From an uncultured Pelagibacteraceae bacterium (lineage in GTDB: Bacteria > Pseudomonadota > Alphaproteobacteria > Pelagibacterales > Pelagibacteraceae), in assembly GCA_902589455.1 (NCBI GenBank), contig CACISX010000003.1:62001-126000 (forward strand): a stretch of DNA of 64,000 nucleotides, given 5' to 3'. A model generated the notes under the pieces. That model was not told the DNA's origin, made no database searches, and saw nothing but the letters and a program-made list of their open reading frames with translations. Position numbers and translations under genes: made by a program. The stretch's first letter is position 1, and each line of letters opens with the position of its first letter. Positions 1 to 9,773 of this stretch are shown here, one piece after another.

Positions 1-336
1 ATTGCAGGTGCTATGATGAATGTTCCTATTTTAAAATATTTTGGTTATTCTATTAATAAAGCCATTGGAACTGCAGCAGCGATTGGATTTTTAATAGCAT
101 TGTTTGCTGCTATTTGTTTTTTTATTACTGGAAATTATTTGAACACAGAATTACCTATGAGTTTTGGATTTATAAATATACCAGCTTTTTTAATTTTTAT
201 TCCTATCACAACCATTATGGCAAGGTTAGGGGCAAAAACAGTTCATAAAATTAATAAGAAAAAAATAAGTAAATTTTTTGGGATTTTTTTACTAATAGTT
301 TCAATTAGATTTTTCTATGAATATGTAAAATTATAA
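1..336 (+). CDS. Sulfite exporter TauE/SafE family permease, C-terminal part
   Basis: The reading frame is open from the first base of the window, so the gene starts upstream; a Met codon at 13 is probably internal because it lies inside a conserved-looking segment (IAGAMMNVPILKYFG). The visible ~112 residues hold three hydrophobic helices and the family-like stretch GFINIPAFLIFIPITTIMA followed by LGAKTVHKINKKKISKFFG, typical of the C-terminal half of TauE/SafE (DUF81) transporters, which export small sulfur or organic anions across the inner membrane. Substrate cannot be told from this fragment. It ends three bases before the next gene, so the two are probably co-transcribed. Confidence 0.8.
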   Translation: MAGAMMNVPILKYFGYSINKAIGTAAAIGFLIALFAAICFFITGNYLNTELPMSFGFINIPAFLIFIPITTIMARLGAKTVHKINKKKISKFFGIFLLIVSIRFFYEYVKL

Positions 337-339
337 AAA

Positions 340-741
340 ATGGCTTTTAAAATTAATAAAAAATTATTGAAATCATCTCATCATATTGCAGAATTAAGAT
401 TATGCTCACTAAGGCTGCATGATAATTCTAAATTTCCTTGGGTTATTTTGATCCCTAAAAGAAAAAATGTAACAGACATAAGTGATCTTAATTTTAAAGA
501 TCAATTTTCCCTTATGAAAGAGATTGTTTATGTGAGTAAAATTATGAAGAAGATGTTTAAAACAAATAAGATTAATACAGAAAAAATAGGAAATTTAGTA
601 CCTCAATTACATATTCATATTATAGCAAGGACAAAAACAGATAGTTCTTGGCCCTTATCAGTTTGGGTTGTTAAGAGTAAAAAATATAATCAATCAGCTT
701 TAAATAAAATTTTAAAAAAAGTTAGGGATAGATTTAAATAA
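340..741 (+). CDS. HIT-family nucleotide-binding protein
   Basis: A 133-residue protein with the histidine-triad signature near residues 90-96 (LVPQLHIHIIAR) and the downstream SWPLSVW block, the layout of bacterial HIT hydrolases acting on dinucleoside polyphosphates or nucleoside phosphoramidates. The triad reads H-I-H-I-I, so the third histidine of the canonical HxHxH is replaced by Ile; the catalytic middle His is kept. The N-terminal part contains the usual LRLHDNSKFPWVILIPKR strand region. The start ATG lies three bases after the permease stop, and a hairpin follows the stop codon. Cytoplasmic; exact substrate unknown. Confidence 0.82.
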   Translation: MAFKINKKLLKSSHHIAELRLCSLRLHDNSKFPWVILIPKRKNVTDISDLNFKDQFSLMKEIVYVSKIMKKMFKTNKINTEKIGNLVPQLHIHIIARTKTDSSWPLSVWVVKSKKYNQSALNKILKKVRDRFK

Positions 742-785
742 AAAGAGGTGACTTCAGTCTCCCTCCATCACCTCAACTTCTTTTT
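741..785. terminator. Hairpin terminator between converging genes
   Basis: A perfect 7-bp stem (GAGGTGA at 745-751 with TCACCTC at 768-774) and a 16-nt loop is flanked by an A-run on the left and a T-rich run on the right (CTTCTTTTT). It lies in the 102-bp gap between the HIT gene and the converging phosphomannomutase gene, so it could work in both directions. Calling it Rho-independent is inference from structure. Confidence 0.6.
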
Positions 786-843
786 AGGCGATTCTCTAAA
801 GATTAATGAACACTTATTAGTTGAAAATTAATTTTGTTAACTA

Positions 844-2298
844 TTAGAGTTTTTGATCGTATTCACCAATTTTTCCTGTTTTTTGCAGCAAATCATCAAT
901 AAAATTAAAGATTTTTATCTTTCTTTCGTTAGATGTAGGGCTTTCTGTTACAATTACTAATGATGGTTTATTTGAGGAAGCTCTAATTAATCCCCAAGAT
1001 CCGTCTTCAAATGAAAACCTAACTCCGTTTACAGTTAGAACATTCACTATTTCTTGTTCATCAATTTTAGTCTTATTATTTTTAATTTCTTCTATTTGTT
1101 TTACTAATTGTTCAACTACTTGATATTTTTCTTCGTCTTTACAAAACGGAGCCATGGTTGGTGTTTGATAAGTAGTAGGTATTTCTTTAATAATTTCACT
1201 GATTTTTTTGTTATGATTATCTAATAAGTGACAAATGTGAATTGCTGAATTGATACCATCATCATAACCTAAACCTAAAGGTTGATTAAAAAAGAAATGC
1301 CCACTTTTTTCAAATCCTGCTAAAGCTTTTTCAGTATTCACTTTTCTTTTTATGTGTGAATGACCAGTTTTCCAATAAATAGTTTCACAATTATTTTCTA
1401 ATAAAATTTTATCTTTTGAGAAAAGTCCTGTTGATTTAACATCTACTACAAATTTTGAGTTTTTATGCTTTGTTGATAACTCTCTAGCTATTAAAAGTCC
1501 AATTTTGTCTGAAAAAATTTCATTTCCGACATCATCTATAACCCCAACTCGATCTCCATCTCCATCAAACCCAAAACCTACATCAGCATTATTCTCTTTT
1601 ACAGTTTTTGCAATTGCATGAAGCATCTCCATATCCTCTGGATTCGGGTTGTATTTTGGAAAAGTCCAATCTAAGTTGCAATCTAGCTCAATCACATCGC
1701 AGCCAATACCTCTCAATATATCAGGTGCAAATACTCCAGCCGTACCATTGCCACATGCAACTACAGCTTTAATCTTTTTCTTAATTTTATTTTTATTAAT
1801 TAAATCTTCTTTATAAATTTGTTGAAAATTTTCTATTTTTTTCTCAGTACCTTTACCCTCTGTAAATTTTTCGTTTAAAGTTATATTTTTTAACTCTTTC
1901 ATTTCTTCACCTGAATGAGTCAGTCCTTTTTTGATACCCATTTTGACACCAGTCCAGCCATTTTCGTTGTGACTTGCTGTTATCATAGCAACTGCATCAG
2001 TATCTAATTTAAATTGTGCAAAATAAACCATTGGTGATAAAGACAAACCTATATCTTCAATATTACATCCTGTTGATATTAATCCTTTTTTAAGAGCTGT
2101 TTTTATTTCTTCACTATAAGATCTGTAATCATGACCAACTATGATTCTTGGATTGTTTTTTTTTGTACGATTCTTTATTTGAGTCCCTAAACCTTTACCA
2201 AGATTCTTTATGCCCTCTTGATTTATATCTTTTTCATACAACCATCGGGCGTCATATTCTCTAAATCCATAGGGATCTATTTTTATTTTTTGACTCAT
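844..2298 (-). CDS. Phosphomannomutase/phosphoglucomutase
   Basis: 484 residues, normal length for the alpha-D-phosphohexomutase family. The catalytic phosphoserine loop is TASHNENGW with Ser109; the Mg-binding loop DGDGDR lies near residue 247; the sugar-binding GFEKSGH loop near 335; and a phosphate-binding RASSNKPSLVI segment near the C terminus. The enzyme interconverts hexose 1- and 6-phosphates (Man or Glc), feeding nucleotide sugars for envelope glycans. It is divergent from nrdA and stands alone. Sequence alone does not separate a mannose-specific ManB from a bifunctional AlgC-type enzyme, so no symbol is given. Confidence 0.9.
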   Translation of the reverse strand: MSQKIKIDPYGFREYDARWLYEKDINQEGIKNLGKGLGTQIKNRTKKNNPRIIVGHDYRSYSEEIKTALKKGLISTGCNIEDIGLSLSPMVYFAQFKLDTDAVAMITASHNENGWTGVKMGIKKGLTHSGEEMKELKNITLNEKFTEGKGTEKKIENFQQIYKEDLINKNKIKKKIKAVVACGNGTAGVFAPDILRGIGCDVIELDCNLDWTFPKYNPNPEDMEMLHAIAKTVKENNADVGFGFDGDGDRVGVIDDVGNEIFSDKIGLLIARELSTKHKNSKFVVDVKSTGLFSKDKILLENNCETIYWKTGHSHIKRKVNTEKALAGFEKSGHFFFNQPLGLGYDDGINSAIHICHLLDNHNKKISEIIKEIPTTYQTPTMAPFCKDEEKYQVVEQLVKQIEEIKNNKTKIDEQEIVNVLTVNGVRFSFEDGSWGLIRASSNKPSLVIVTESPTSNERKIKIFNFIDDLLQKTGKIGEYDQKL

Positions 2299-2430
2299 TT
2301 GTTATTTTGTTACTCTTTTTATGTTAATTTCTTGAAAATTTTTTTATTTTTTTATTGATTATCATATTGTCGCGTTCTATAAATGTTCCGTTGATTAAAT
2401 GTTTATATAGTATATTTACTAAAGGCGCCT

Positions 2431-2445
2431 ACAACATATAGTTGT
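2431..2445. promoter_or_regulatory. Palindrome upstream of nrdA, possible NrdR box
   Basis: ACAACATATAGTTGT is a perfect 5-bp inverted repeat around an AT core, 33 bp before the nrdA start. Length, AT core and position resemble NrdR boxes that repress ribonucleotide reductase genes, but only one clear copy is seen where NrdR usually uses two. The 180-bp divergent region 2299-2478 must also carry promoters for the mutase and nrdA; their -10/-35 elements cannot be fixed. Confidence 0.35.
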
Positions 2446-2478
2446 TTTCGCACAAATAACAAAATATATTAACTACTT

Positions 2479-4416
2479 ATGAATAAGATTCTTTCTCAAG
2501 CACTCAAACAAGCTGTCTCTGAATATAGCCCTCAAGTTAAAGAAGTTTTAAAAGGAAATAGACCAGATCTTTTTTCTCTAAATAATGAAACTGAACTTTT
2601 TCAAAATGATAAAGGAATTATAATCAAGATTGATCGATCTAAAGATGCAAACCTTACTGACTTTGGTAAAGCAACTTTGAAAGATAGATACCTTGGTCCA
2701 AACGAATCTTATCAAGATTTATTTGCAAGAGTTGCTAGCACATACTCTGACGATAACTTACATGCTCAAAGAATTTACAATTATATTAGTAATCTTTGGT
2801 TCATGCCAGCTACTCCAGTGTTGTCAAATGGTGGAACAAAAAGAGGATTGCCAATTTCATGTTTTTTAAATGAGGCTTCTGATAGCTTAGGAGGAATTTT
2901 AGATCTTTGGAGTGAAAATGTTTGGCTTGCAGCTAAAGGTGGTGGTATAGGAAGTTATTGGGGTAACTTAAGATCCATTGGAGAAAAAATTGGTAAAGTT
3001 GGAAAGACTTCAGGAATAATTCCTTTCATTAAAGTTATGGACTCATTAACAATGGCAATTAGCCAAGGTTCATTAAGAAGAGGGTCTGCTGCTTGTTATC
3101 TTCCAATTGATCATCCAGAGATTGAAGAATTTATAGAAATGAGAAGACCTACTGGAGGAGATCCAAATAGAAAAGCTTTAAATTTACATCATGGAGTTTT
3201 GGTTTCCGATGCATTTATGAGAGCAGTAGAAACAGACGAACAATGGGCTCTAAAAAGTCCAGCTGACGGAACTATTCAACAAACTATTTCTGCAAGAAAT
3301 TTATGGATTAGATTATTAACAGCTAGAATAGAAACTGGTGAGCCATATATAATTTATATTGATACTGTTAATAGACAAATACCTCAACATCATAAGTTAG
3401 CTAACCTAACTGTCAAAACTTCTAATTTATGTAGTGAAATAACTTTACCTACAGGAATTGATAAAGATGGAAGAGATAGAACGGCAGTTTGTTGTTTATC
3501 TTCTTTAAATTTAGAGAAGTATGATGAATGGAAAGATGATCCAGACATGATTAATGATGTGATGAGATTTTTGGATAATGTCCTATCAGATTTTATTAAT
3601 AAAGCTCCTGATCAATTTAGAGATGCAAAATATTCAGCAGAAAGAGAAAGAAGTGTTGGCTTGGGTGTAATGGGTTTTCATTCATTCTTACAAAAAAATA
3701 GAATTCCACTTGAATCAGTGATGGCCAAATCATGGAATAAAAAAATATTTAAAAATATTGATGAGAAGGTTAATCAAGCATCAAAAGATTTAGCAGAAGA
3801 AAGAGGAGCTTGTCCAGATGCGGCTGAGTATGGTTATAAGGAGAGGTTTTCAAATAAAACAGCAATAGCCCCAACTGCTTCAATCTCAATTATTTGTGGT
3901 GGCGCATCTCCAGGAGTAGAACCTATCGCTGCAAATAGCTATACTCATAAAACATTGTCAGGTTCTTTTAATGTCAGAAATAGGTATTTAGAGGAAATAT
4001 TAGAAAGCCATGATAAAAATGACGATGAAACATGGTCTACTATCACTACAAATCAAGGATCAGTTAGTCATCTAAATTTTTTAACTGAATTAGAAAAAGA
4101 TGTTTTCAAAACTGCGTTTGAGCTTAATCAAAACTGGATAATTGAACTTAGTGGAGATAGAACGCCTTATATTTCACAAGCTCAATCTGTGAATTTATTT
4201 TTACCAGCAGATGTTCATAAAAAAGAATTACATAAAATTCATTTTGATGCATGGAAGAAAGGCTTAAAGAGTCTTTATTACTGTAGATCAAAATCAATTC
4301 AAAGAGCTGAAAATATTAATGATGCTAAATCAACAGATATTATGGCTAACGTTTATAAAAACAAATCAACCAAAACTGAAGAACAAGAATATGAGGAGTG
4401 TTTATCATGTCAGTAG
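2479..4416 (+). CDS. nrdA: Ribonucleoside-diphosphate reductase, alpha subunit
   Basis: 645 residues. This is the catalytic large subunit that reduces NDPs to dNDPs. Visible catalytic features are the redox Cys128 (GLPISCFLN), the thiyl-radical segment NLCSEI with Cys near 318, the partner Cys at 338/339 (AVCCLSSLNL), and the C-terminal shuttle pair C641-L-S-C644. The N terminus is short and no clear ATP-cone is seen, so activity-site allostery may be absent. The gene overlaps nrdB, so the two subunits are translationally coupled. A palindrome lies upstream. Confidence 0.93.
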   Translation: MNKILSQALKQAVSEYSPQVKEVLKGNRPDLFSLNNETELFQNDKGIIIKIDRSKDANLTDFGKATLKDRYLGPNESYQDLFARVASTYSDDNLHAQRIYNYISNLWFMPATPVLSNGGTKRGLPISCFLNEASDSLGGILDLWSENVWLAAKGGGIGSYWGNLRSIGEKIGKVGKTSGIIPFIKVMDSLTMAISQGSLRRGSAACYLPIDHPEIEEFIEMRRPTGGDPNRKALNLHHGVLVSDAFMRAVETDEQWALKSPADGTIQQTISARNLWIRLLTARIETGEPYIIYIDTVNRQIPQHHKLANLTVKTSNLCSEITLPTGIDKDGRDRTAVCCLSSLNLEKYDEWKDDPDMINDVMRFLDNVLSDFINKAPDQFRDAKYSAERERSVGLGVMGFHSFLQKNRIPLESVMAKSWNKKIFKNIDEKVNQASKDLAEERGACPDAAEYGYKERFSNKTAIAPTASISIICGGASPGVEPIAANSYTHKTLSGSFNVRNRYLEEILESHDKNDDETWSTITTNQGSVSHLNFLTELEKDVFKTAFELNQNWIIELSGDRTPYISQAQSVNLFLPADVHKKELHKIHFDAWKKGLKSLYYCRSKSIQRAENINDAKSTDIMANVYKNKSTKTEEQEYEECLSCQ

Positions 4417-5435
4417 CTGAAAAAATAAATTCAAAAATTATACAAACTGAAAAAAAAATAATACAACCAAAAAAAATGGGATTGTTAGTTGAAAATCCTG
4501 TTTACAAACCATTTAGATATCCATGGTGTTATGATGCATGGCTAACACAGCAAAGAATACATTGGCTACCAGAAGAAGTTCCTTTGGGAGATGACGTTAG
4601 AGATTGGCAAAAAAACTTGTCTCAACCTGAAAAGAATTTATTGACTCAAATTTTTAGATTTTTTACTCAAGCAGATGTCGAAGTTAATAATTGTTATTTA
4701 AGACATTATACAACTGTATTTAAACCTACTGAAGTTTTAATGATGATGACAGCTTTTGCTGCGATGGAAACAGTACATGTTGCAGCTTACTCTCATTTGT
4801 TAGATACGATAGGAATGCCTGAGTCTGAATACTCGGCATTTATGAAATATAAAGAGATGAAAGACAAATACGACTACATGCAAGACTTTAATGTAAATTC
4901 AAAAGAAGATATTGCAAAAACAGTTGCGGTCTTTAGTGCATTCACAGAAGGATTACAGTTGTTTGCAAGTTTTGCGATTTTATTAAATTTTCCAAGACAC
5001 AATAAAATGAAAGGTATGGGCCAAATTGTTACTTGGTCAGTTAGAGATGAAACTCTTCATTGCAATTCTATGATTAGAATTTTTAAAGAATTTATAAATG
5101 AAAATCCAGAAATCTGGACACCAAAATTAAAAAAAGAACTTTATCAAGCCTGCAGAACTATTGTTGAACATGAAGATGCTTTTATTGACTTGGCATTTGA
5201 AATGGGTCCAATGGAAGGTTTAACAGCTCAAGAAGTTAAAGATTATATTAGATTTATCGGAAATAGAAGGTTGGTCCAATTAGGATTAGAACCAATTTAT
5301 GATATTAATAAAAATCCTTTAACTTGGTTGGATACCATGCTTAATGCTGTTGAGCATATGAACTTTTTTGAAGGGCGTGCAACAGAGTATTCTAAAGCAT
5401 CAACCCAAGGAACTTGGGCAGAGGCATTTAGTTAA
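4407..5435 (+). CDS. nrdB: Ribonucleoside-diphosphate reductase, beta subunit
   Basis: The radical-generating small subunit. The start is placed at the ATG at 4407 (MSVAEK) rather than the in-frame GTG at 4398, because an AGGAG lies at 4394-4398 with 8-nt spacing; this gives 342 residues and a 10-bp overlap with nrdA. Metal ligands are visible: D90 (QADVE), E121 and H124 in METVHVAAY, and E-x-x-H in RDETLH. Tyr128 sits at the position of the E. coli radical Tyr122 (E-T-V-H-x-x-x-Y), pointing to a class Ia tyrosyl-radical enzyme, hence oxygen-dependent. It ends 12 bp before the converging prpC. Confidence 0.93.
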   Translation: MSVAEKINSKIIQTEKKIIQPKKMGLLVENPVYKPFRYPWCYDAWLTQQRIHWLPEEVPLGDDVRDWQKNLSQPEKNLLTQIFRFFTQADVEVNNCYLRHYTTVFKPTEVLMMMTAFAAMETVHVAAYSHLLDTIGMPESEYSAFMKYKEMKDKYDYMQDFNVNSKEDIAKTVAVFSAFTEGLQLFASFAILLNFPRHNKMKGMGQIVTWSVRDETLHCNSMIRIFKEFINENPEIWTPKLKKELYQACRTIVEHEDAFIDLAFEMGPMEGLTAQEVKDYIRFIGNRRLVQLGLEPIYDINKNPLTWLDTMLNAVEHMNFFEGRATEYSKASTQGTWAEAFS

Positions 5436-5447
5436 TTTTTAAAAAAA

Positions 5448-6572
5448 TTATCTTTGATTTAATTGCATCACTTTTCGATGCTTGTTACCTTTGTAACTTG
5501 CTAAAGGTCTAATAAGTTTATTGGCAGTATGTTGTTCCATAATATGTGCAGACCATCCAGTGATTCTAGAAATTACAAATATTGGTGTGAAAAAATCCGT
5601 ATCAAATCCCATTAAATGATAAGTAGGTCCGGTTGGATAATCTACATTTGGATGAATATTCTTCTTATTAATCATTACTTTTTCAACAATATCGTAAATT
5701 TTCTCAAACTTTTTATCCTTTTTAAGTTTAGCTACTTTACCAAAATACTTTCTCATAGTTGGAACTCTAGAATCTCCTGATTTATAAACTCTATGACCGA
5801 ACCCCATTACTACTTCTTTATTTTTTAGAGCATTATTTATCCACTTTAGTGCATTTTCTGGTTTTTTTATTTTGTTCATCATGTGCATCACTTCTTCATT
5901 AGCACCCCCATGTAATGGACCTTTTAAACTTGCTATAGCACCTGTAATTGCTCCATGGATGTCGGATAAACTACTTGTGATTGTTCTTGCTGTAAAGGTT
6001 GAAACATTGAAACTATGTTCAGCATATAAAATTAAAGAAACATCAAATGCTTTAACTATTTCTTTTTGAGGGACTTTTCCAAAGCACATGTAGAAAAAGT
6101 TTTCTGAAAAAGATAATTCTTTGTTAGGTTTAATAATTTTTTTTCCTTTTCTAATTCTATAAAAAGCAGCCAAGGCAGTAGGTGTTTTTGCAAAAATTCT
6201 TAAAGCCTTTCTCATATTGGCTTCAGGTGAGGAGTCGGTTGTTTCTTTGTCCTCTAATCCCATCACACTCACGGCTGTTCTTGCAACATCCATAGGATGA
6301 GATTTTTTAGGCATATGTTTAATTATTTCATACAAATTTTTTGTAAGTTCTCTATTATTTTTCTCTACTTTTTCAAATTGTCTAAGCTCTATAGAATTAG
6401 GCAAATCTTTATTTAAAATTAAATAAGCTACCTCTTCAAATCTGCAATATTCACATAAATCTTGAGCGGCATAACCTCTATAAGTTAGAGAGTTAATTTC
6501 TGGCATTACTTTTGATACTTCAGTTTCATCTACAACAATACCTAATAAACCCTTTTTAATATCATCACTCAT
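5448..6572 (-). CDS. prpC: 2-methylcitrate synthase (citrate synthase family)
   Basis: 374 residues, the length of short citrate/2-methylcitrate synthases. Active-site blocks are GPLHGGANEEV, VVMGFGHRVYKSGDSRVP and DFFTPIFVISRITGW, which supply the catalytic His, His and Asp. It condenses propionyl-CoA with oxaloacetate. Assignment to the methylcitrate cycle rather than the TCA cycle rests on its place as third gene of the prpD-prpB-prpC operon; its start overlaps the prpB stop by one base (TAATG). Cytoplasmic. Confidence 0.9.
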   Translation of the reverse strand: MSDDIKKGLLGIVVDETEVSKVMPEINSLTYRGYAAQDLCEYCRFEEVAYLILNKDLPNSIELRQFEKVEKNNRELTKNLYEIIKHMPKKSHPMDVARTAVSVMGLEDKETTDSSPEANMRKALRIFAKTPTALAAFYRIRKGKKIIKPNKELSFSENFFYMCFGKVPQKEIVKAFDVSLILYAEHSFNVSTFTARTITSSLSDIHGAITGAIASLKGPLHGGANEEVMHMMNKIKKPENALKWINNALKNKEVVMGFGHRVYKSGDSRVPTMRKYFGKVAKLKKDKKFEKIYDIVEKVMINKKNIHPNVDYPTGPTYHLMGFDTDFFTPIFVISRITGWSAHIMEQHTANKLIRPLASYKGNKHRKVMQLNQR

Positions 6573-7468
6573 TATTCATGTCCTTCAGTACTAAAATTAT
6601 AAATTTTTTCATCTAATGAATTATACTTTTCATAATCAACTAATTCATACAATCTTTTTCTAGTTTGCATTTTATCAATTATATTGTTCTGATGTCCATT
6701 TACATAAATGTCTCTCAATCCATCCTCAACATTTTTCATAGCTAATCTTTGAGTAGTTACTGGATAAATGACAATATTATAGCCAAAATTTTCTAATTCT
6801 TTGTAATTGAATAATTTAGATTTACCAAACTCTGTCATATTTGCCAATAAATAACACGACAGTTCTTTTCGAACTTTTTCAAAGTCTTTTTCATCTTGTA
6901 ATGCCTCAGGAAATATAATCTCAGCACCAGCATCTACATAAGCTTTACATCTATCAATCATTTTATCAATTCCTTCGACACTTTTTGCATCTGAACGTGC
7001 GATGATTTTAAAATTTTGATCTTTTTTAGCAGCAATGCATTCTTTAATTTTTTTTACCATAGCATCAGTCGAAATAAGTTCTTTATTATCTAGATGCCCA
7101 CATCTTTTTCTCTCAATTTGATCTTCTAAGTGAACACCTGTTATTCCAAATTGTTCAAATGTTTCTATTGTTTCTTTGCAAGATTTAAATCCTGTATCTA
7201 TATCAACTATAGTTGGAAGATTTGTTACTCTTGAAATTAAATAAGATCTTGTGCTAACATCTTGCAGTGTTGTTAAACCAATATCAGGAAATCCAAGATC
7301 ATTAGCCATTACTCCACCTGAAACGTAGACTGCATCATATCCAATTTCTTCAATTAATTTTGCTGTAAGAGGATTGTATGCCCCAGGAATTCTTAATATT
7401 TTATTTGATTTTAATTTTTGATCAAAATCTAATCTTTTTTGACTTGGTTCTTTTTCAACAAAATGCAT
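6572..7468 (-). CDS. prpB: 2-methylisocitrate lyase
   Basis: 298 residues, normal for PrpB. The isocitrate-lyase signature is present as ERKRCGHLDNKELI, where the Cys is the catalytic residue, and the preceding DIDTGFKS and GVHLEDQ segments give the Mg/substrate-binding acids. It splits 2-methylisocitrate into pyruvate and succinate, the last step of propionate use. It is coupled by one-base stop/start overlaps to both prpD upstream and prpC downstream. Confidence 0.93.
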   Translation of the reverse strand: MHFVEKEPSQKRLDFDQKLKSNKILRIPGAYNPLTAKLIEEIGYDAVYVSGGVMANDLGFPDIGLTTLQDVSTRSYLISRVTNLPTIVDIDTGFKSCKETIETFEQFGITGVHLEDQIERKRCGHLDNKELISTDAMVKKIKECIAAKKDQNFKIIARSDAKSVEGIDKMIDRCKAYVDAGAEIIFPEALQDEKDFEKVRKELSCYLLANMTEFGKSKLFNYKELENFGYNIVIYPVTTQRLAMKNVEDGLRDIYVNGHQNNIIDKMQTRKRLYELVDYEKYNSLDEKIYNFSTEGHE

Positions 7469-8970
7469 TAAAAAATTCCTTTTTTATTATTTTGTTTTAA
7501 TTTATTTTTTCTTACTTCAATATTTAATTTATAAAGTTGACCTGACTTCAAATTTTTTAAATTTTGAACTATTTTTAAAAAGCGATCACTTTCTTTTTTG
7601 TCTAAAATACTTTCAGTTAAAGTTAAAAATTTATTTATATAATTTTGCCTTTTAAAAGGTCTTGCTCCATATGGATGTGCATCTGCTCTATCTAATTCCT
7701 CTATAATTTTTTTTCCATTTTTTAATGTCACAACAACTTTTGCACCAAATGACTTATTTCTTGGATTGGGATCATGATATTTGTTTGTCCATTTTTTATC
7801 CTCATAAGTTTTTATTGATCTCCAAATTTTGATTGTACTTTTTCTACTAGCTCTTGTTTTAGTATAAGATTTAATATGATGCCAATCTCCATCCTCTAAA
7901 GCTACCGCAAAAATGTACATTATTGAGTGATCGAGAGTTTCTCTACTCGCATTTGGATCCATTTTTTGAGGGTCATTAGCACCTGTGCCAATAACATAAT
8001 GGGTATGATGACTTGTATAAATATCAATTTTTTTAATTTGATTTAAATTAGGAATTTTTGTTTTTAATTTTTTAGCTAGATCTATCAATGCTTGAGACTG
8101 ATATTCAGCCGAATATTCTTTTGTATAAGTTTCTAAAATAGCTTTTTTACTCTCACCTTTTTTTGGTAATGGGACTTTATAGTTTGCTTTTTTACCATCT
8201 AATATTCTTGCTATTACACTATCTTCACCTTCGTATATTGGGCTAGGAGCACCTTCGCCTCTCATGGCTCTATCCACTGCCTCAATTGCAAGCTTACCAG
8301 CATGAGCAGGTGCATAGGCCTTCCAACTTGAAATTTCACCTTTTCTAGATTGTCTAGTAGATATTGTTGTGTGAAGAGCTTGTTGGATAGCTTGATAAAT
8401 AGTTTCAGTATTTAATTTTAACATTGTTCCTAATCCTGCAGCTACACTAGGTCCTAAATGAGCAATGTGATCAACTTTATGTTTATGCAAACAAATACCT
8501 TTGACTAAATTAACTTGAACCTCATATGCGGTAATTATCCCTTTTAATAAGTCTAATCCATTTTTTTTATTTTGTTGTGCTACACTAATAAGAGGAGAAA
8601 TGTTATCACCGGGATGACTATAATCTGCAGCTAAGAAAGTATCGTGAAAATCTAATTCTCTAACAGCAGTACCATTAGACCAGGCAGCCCACTCACAATC
8701 AAATTTTAATTTTGAGTTAACACCAAATAGTGTTGCACCATTTTTTCTAGGGTGTCTTAAAGCCATTTCTCTTGATGATATTACTGGTTTTCTATTTAAT
8801 GAGGCTATTGCAACTGATGCATTATCAATTATCCTATTGATAACCATTTCAATAGCATCTTTGTTTAATTTAGCGTTGTCGCTTGCCATTTCAGCAATTT
8901 TCCATGCAAGCTGTTTCTTCTTTGGAAGATAAGTTTTTGACGGATATACTTTAACTGTATGTAATAACAA
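7468..8970 (-). CDS. prpD: 2-methylcitrate dehydratase
   Basis: 500 residues, a MmgE/PrpD-family protein. The N-terminal half has the helical segments expected ([52 protein letters not shown]), followed by a mixed alpha/beta C-terminal domain. It dehydrates 2-methylcitrate to 2-methyl-cis-aconitate without an Fe-S cluster. It is first in the prpDBC operon, and the promoter must lie in the 53 bp between it and gph. No PrpR-type regulator is nearby. Confidence 0.92.
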   Translation of the reverse strand: MLLHTVKVYPSKTYLPKKKQLAWKIAEMASDNAKLNKDAIEMVINRIIDNASVAIASLNRKPVISSREMALRHPRKNGATLFGVNSKLKFDCEWAAWSNGTAVRELDFHDTFLAADYSHPGDNISPLISVAQQNKKNGLDLLKGIITAYEVQVNLVKGICLHKHKVDHIAHLGPSVAAGLGTMLKLNTETIYQAIQQALHTTISTRQSRKGEISSWKAYAPAHAGKLAIEAVDRAMRGEGAPSPIYEGEDSVIARILDGKKANYKVPLPKKGESKKAILETYTKEYSAEYQSQALIDLAKKLKTKIPNLNQIKKIDIYTSHHTHYVIGTGANDPQKMDPNASRETLDHSIMYIFAVALEDGDWHHIKSYTKTRASRKSTIKIWRSIKTYEDKKWTNKYHDPNPRNKSFGAKVVVTLKNGKKIIEELDRADAHPYGARPFKRQNYINKFLTLTESILDKKESDRFLKIVQNLKNLKSGQLYKLNIEVRKNKLKQNNKKGIF

Positions 8971-9023
8971 AATAACTCCTAATTAGTGATTTTGTTTTAA
9001 TAGCTAAAAAAAATTAATCAATA

Positions 9024-9704
9024 TTAAAGATATTTAGATATTATTTTCTCAATACCTACAAAGTCTTTTATTAAGTGATTATGATAAATTTCATCAATAT
9101 TTTTTTCTGTATAACCATCTTCCAATAGAATCATTGGAATTTCTGCTGCTTTAGCTGCATTCGCATCCGACTCACTGTCACCAATCATTATTGATCTTTT
9201 TTTGTCACCATCTAAAATTTCAATTATTGTAGTTATGTGTCTAGGATCTGGCTTATAGTATTCAAATGTATTATACCCAGCTACATATTCAAAATAATCA
9301 TATATTCCAATTTTTTTTAATAGGTCAACTGCGAGATGTTCAGTTTTATTTGTACATACAGCCATTGAAATATTTTCTTTTTTGCACCAATTCAAAAATT
9401 CCTTTACTCCATTAATTAAAGTACTTTCATTTAAAATATTCTTTCCATAAAAGGATATAAACTCATCTGTCATGTCACTTTTAATTTTTTCATTAATTGA
9501 TGTTAATTCTTTTTTTGCTTGGCTCCATATAGATCTGCCAATCATAGCTCCAGCACCTTGTCCAACAGAGCTTTTTAACTCATCCAGAGATTTTGTTGGA
9601 TATCCAAATTTTTTCATCACATGATTATGAGCAAGCATTAAATCTGGAGCTGTATCAACTAAGGTTCCGTCTAAATCAAATAAAACTGTAAATTTTTGTT
9701 TCAT
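9024..9704 (-). CDS. gph: HAD-family phosphatase, probable phosphoglycolate phosphatase
   Basis: 226 residues with all four HAD motifs: FDLDGTLVDTAPDLM at the N terminus (nucleophile and acid Asp), VCTNKTEHL (motif II), the Lys in YYKPDPRH (motif III) and MIGDSESDANAA (motif IV). The helical cap after motif I is the type seen in Gph, which dephosphorylates 2-phosphoglycolate. Other small phosphosugars are possible substrates. It is divergent from the GlmU-like gene across a 69-bp gap. Confidence 0.82.
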   Translation of the reverse strand: MKQKFTVLFDLDGTLVDTAPDLMLAHNHVMKKFGYPTKSLDELKSSVGQGAGAMIGRSIWSQAKKELTSINEKIKSDMTDEFISFYGKNILNESTLINGVKEFLNWCKKENISMAVCTNKTEHLAVDLLKKIGIYDYFEYVAGYNTFEYYKPDPRHITTIIEILDGDKKRSIMIGDSESDANAAKAAEIPMILLEDGYTEKNIDEIYHNHLIKDFVGIEKIISKYL

Positions 9705-9773
9705 TATTAAAGTATTTTAAAGAAATAAATTGTGAATTAATCAATATATATACTTAATGTAAATCAATGCCTA

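Noticed and set aside
340..741. Loss of function in the HIT protein because the third His is Ile
   Set aside because: The catalytic middle His is kept, and variation at the last triad position is tolerated in the family, so this is not evidence of decay.
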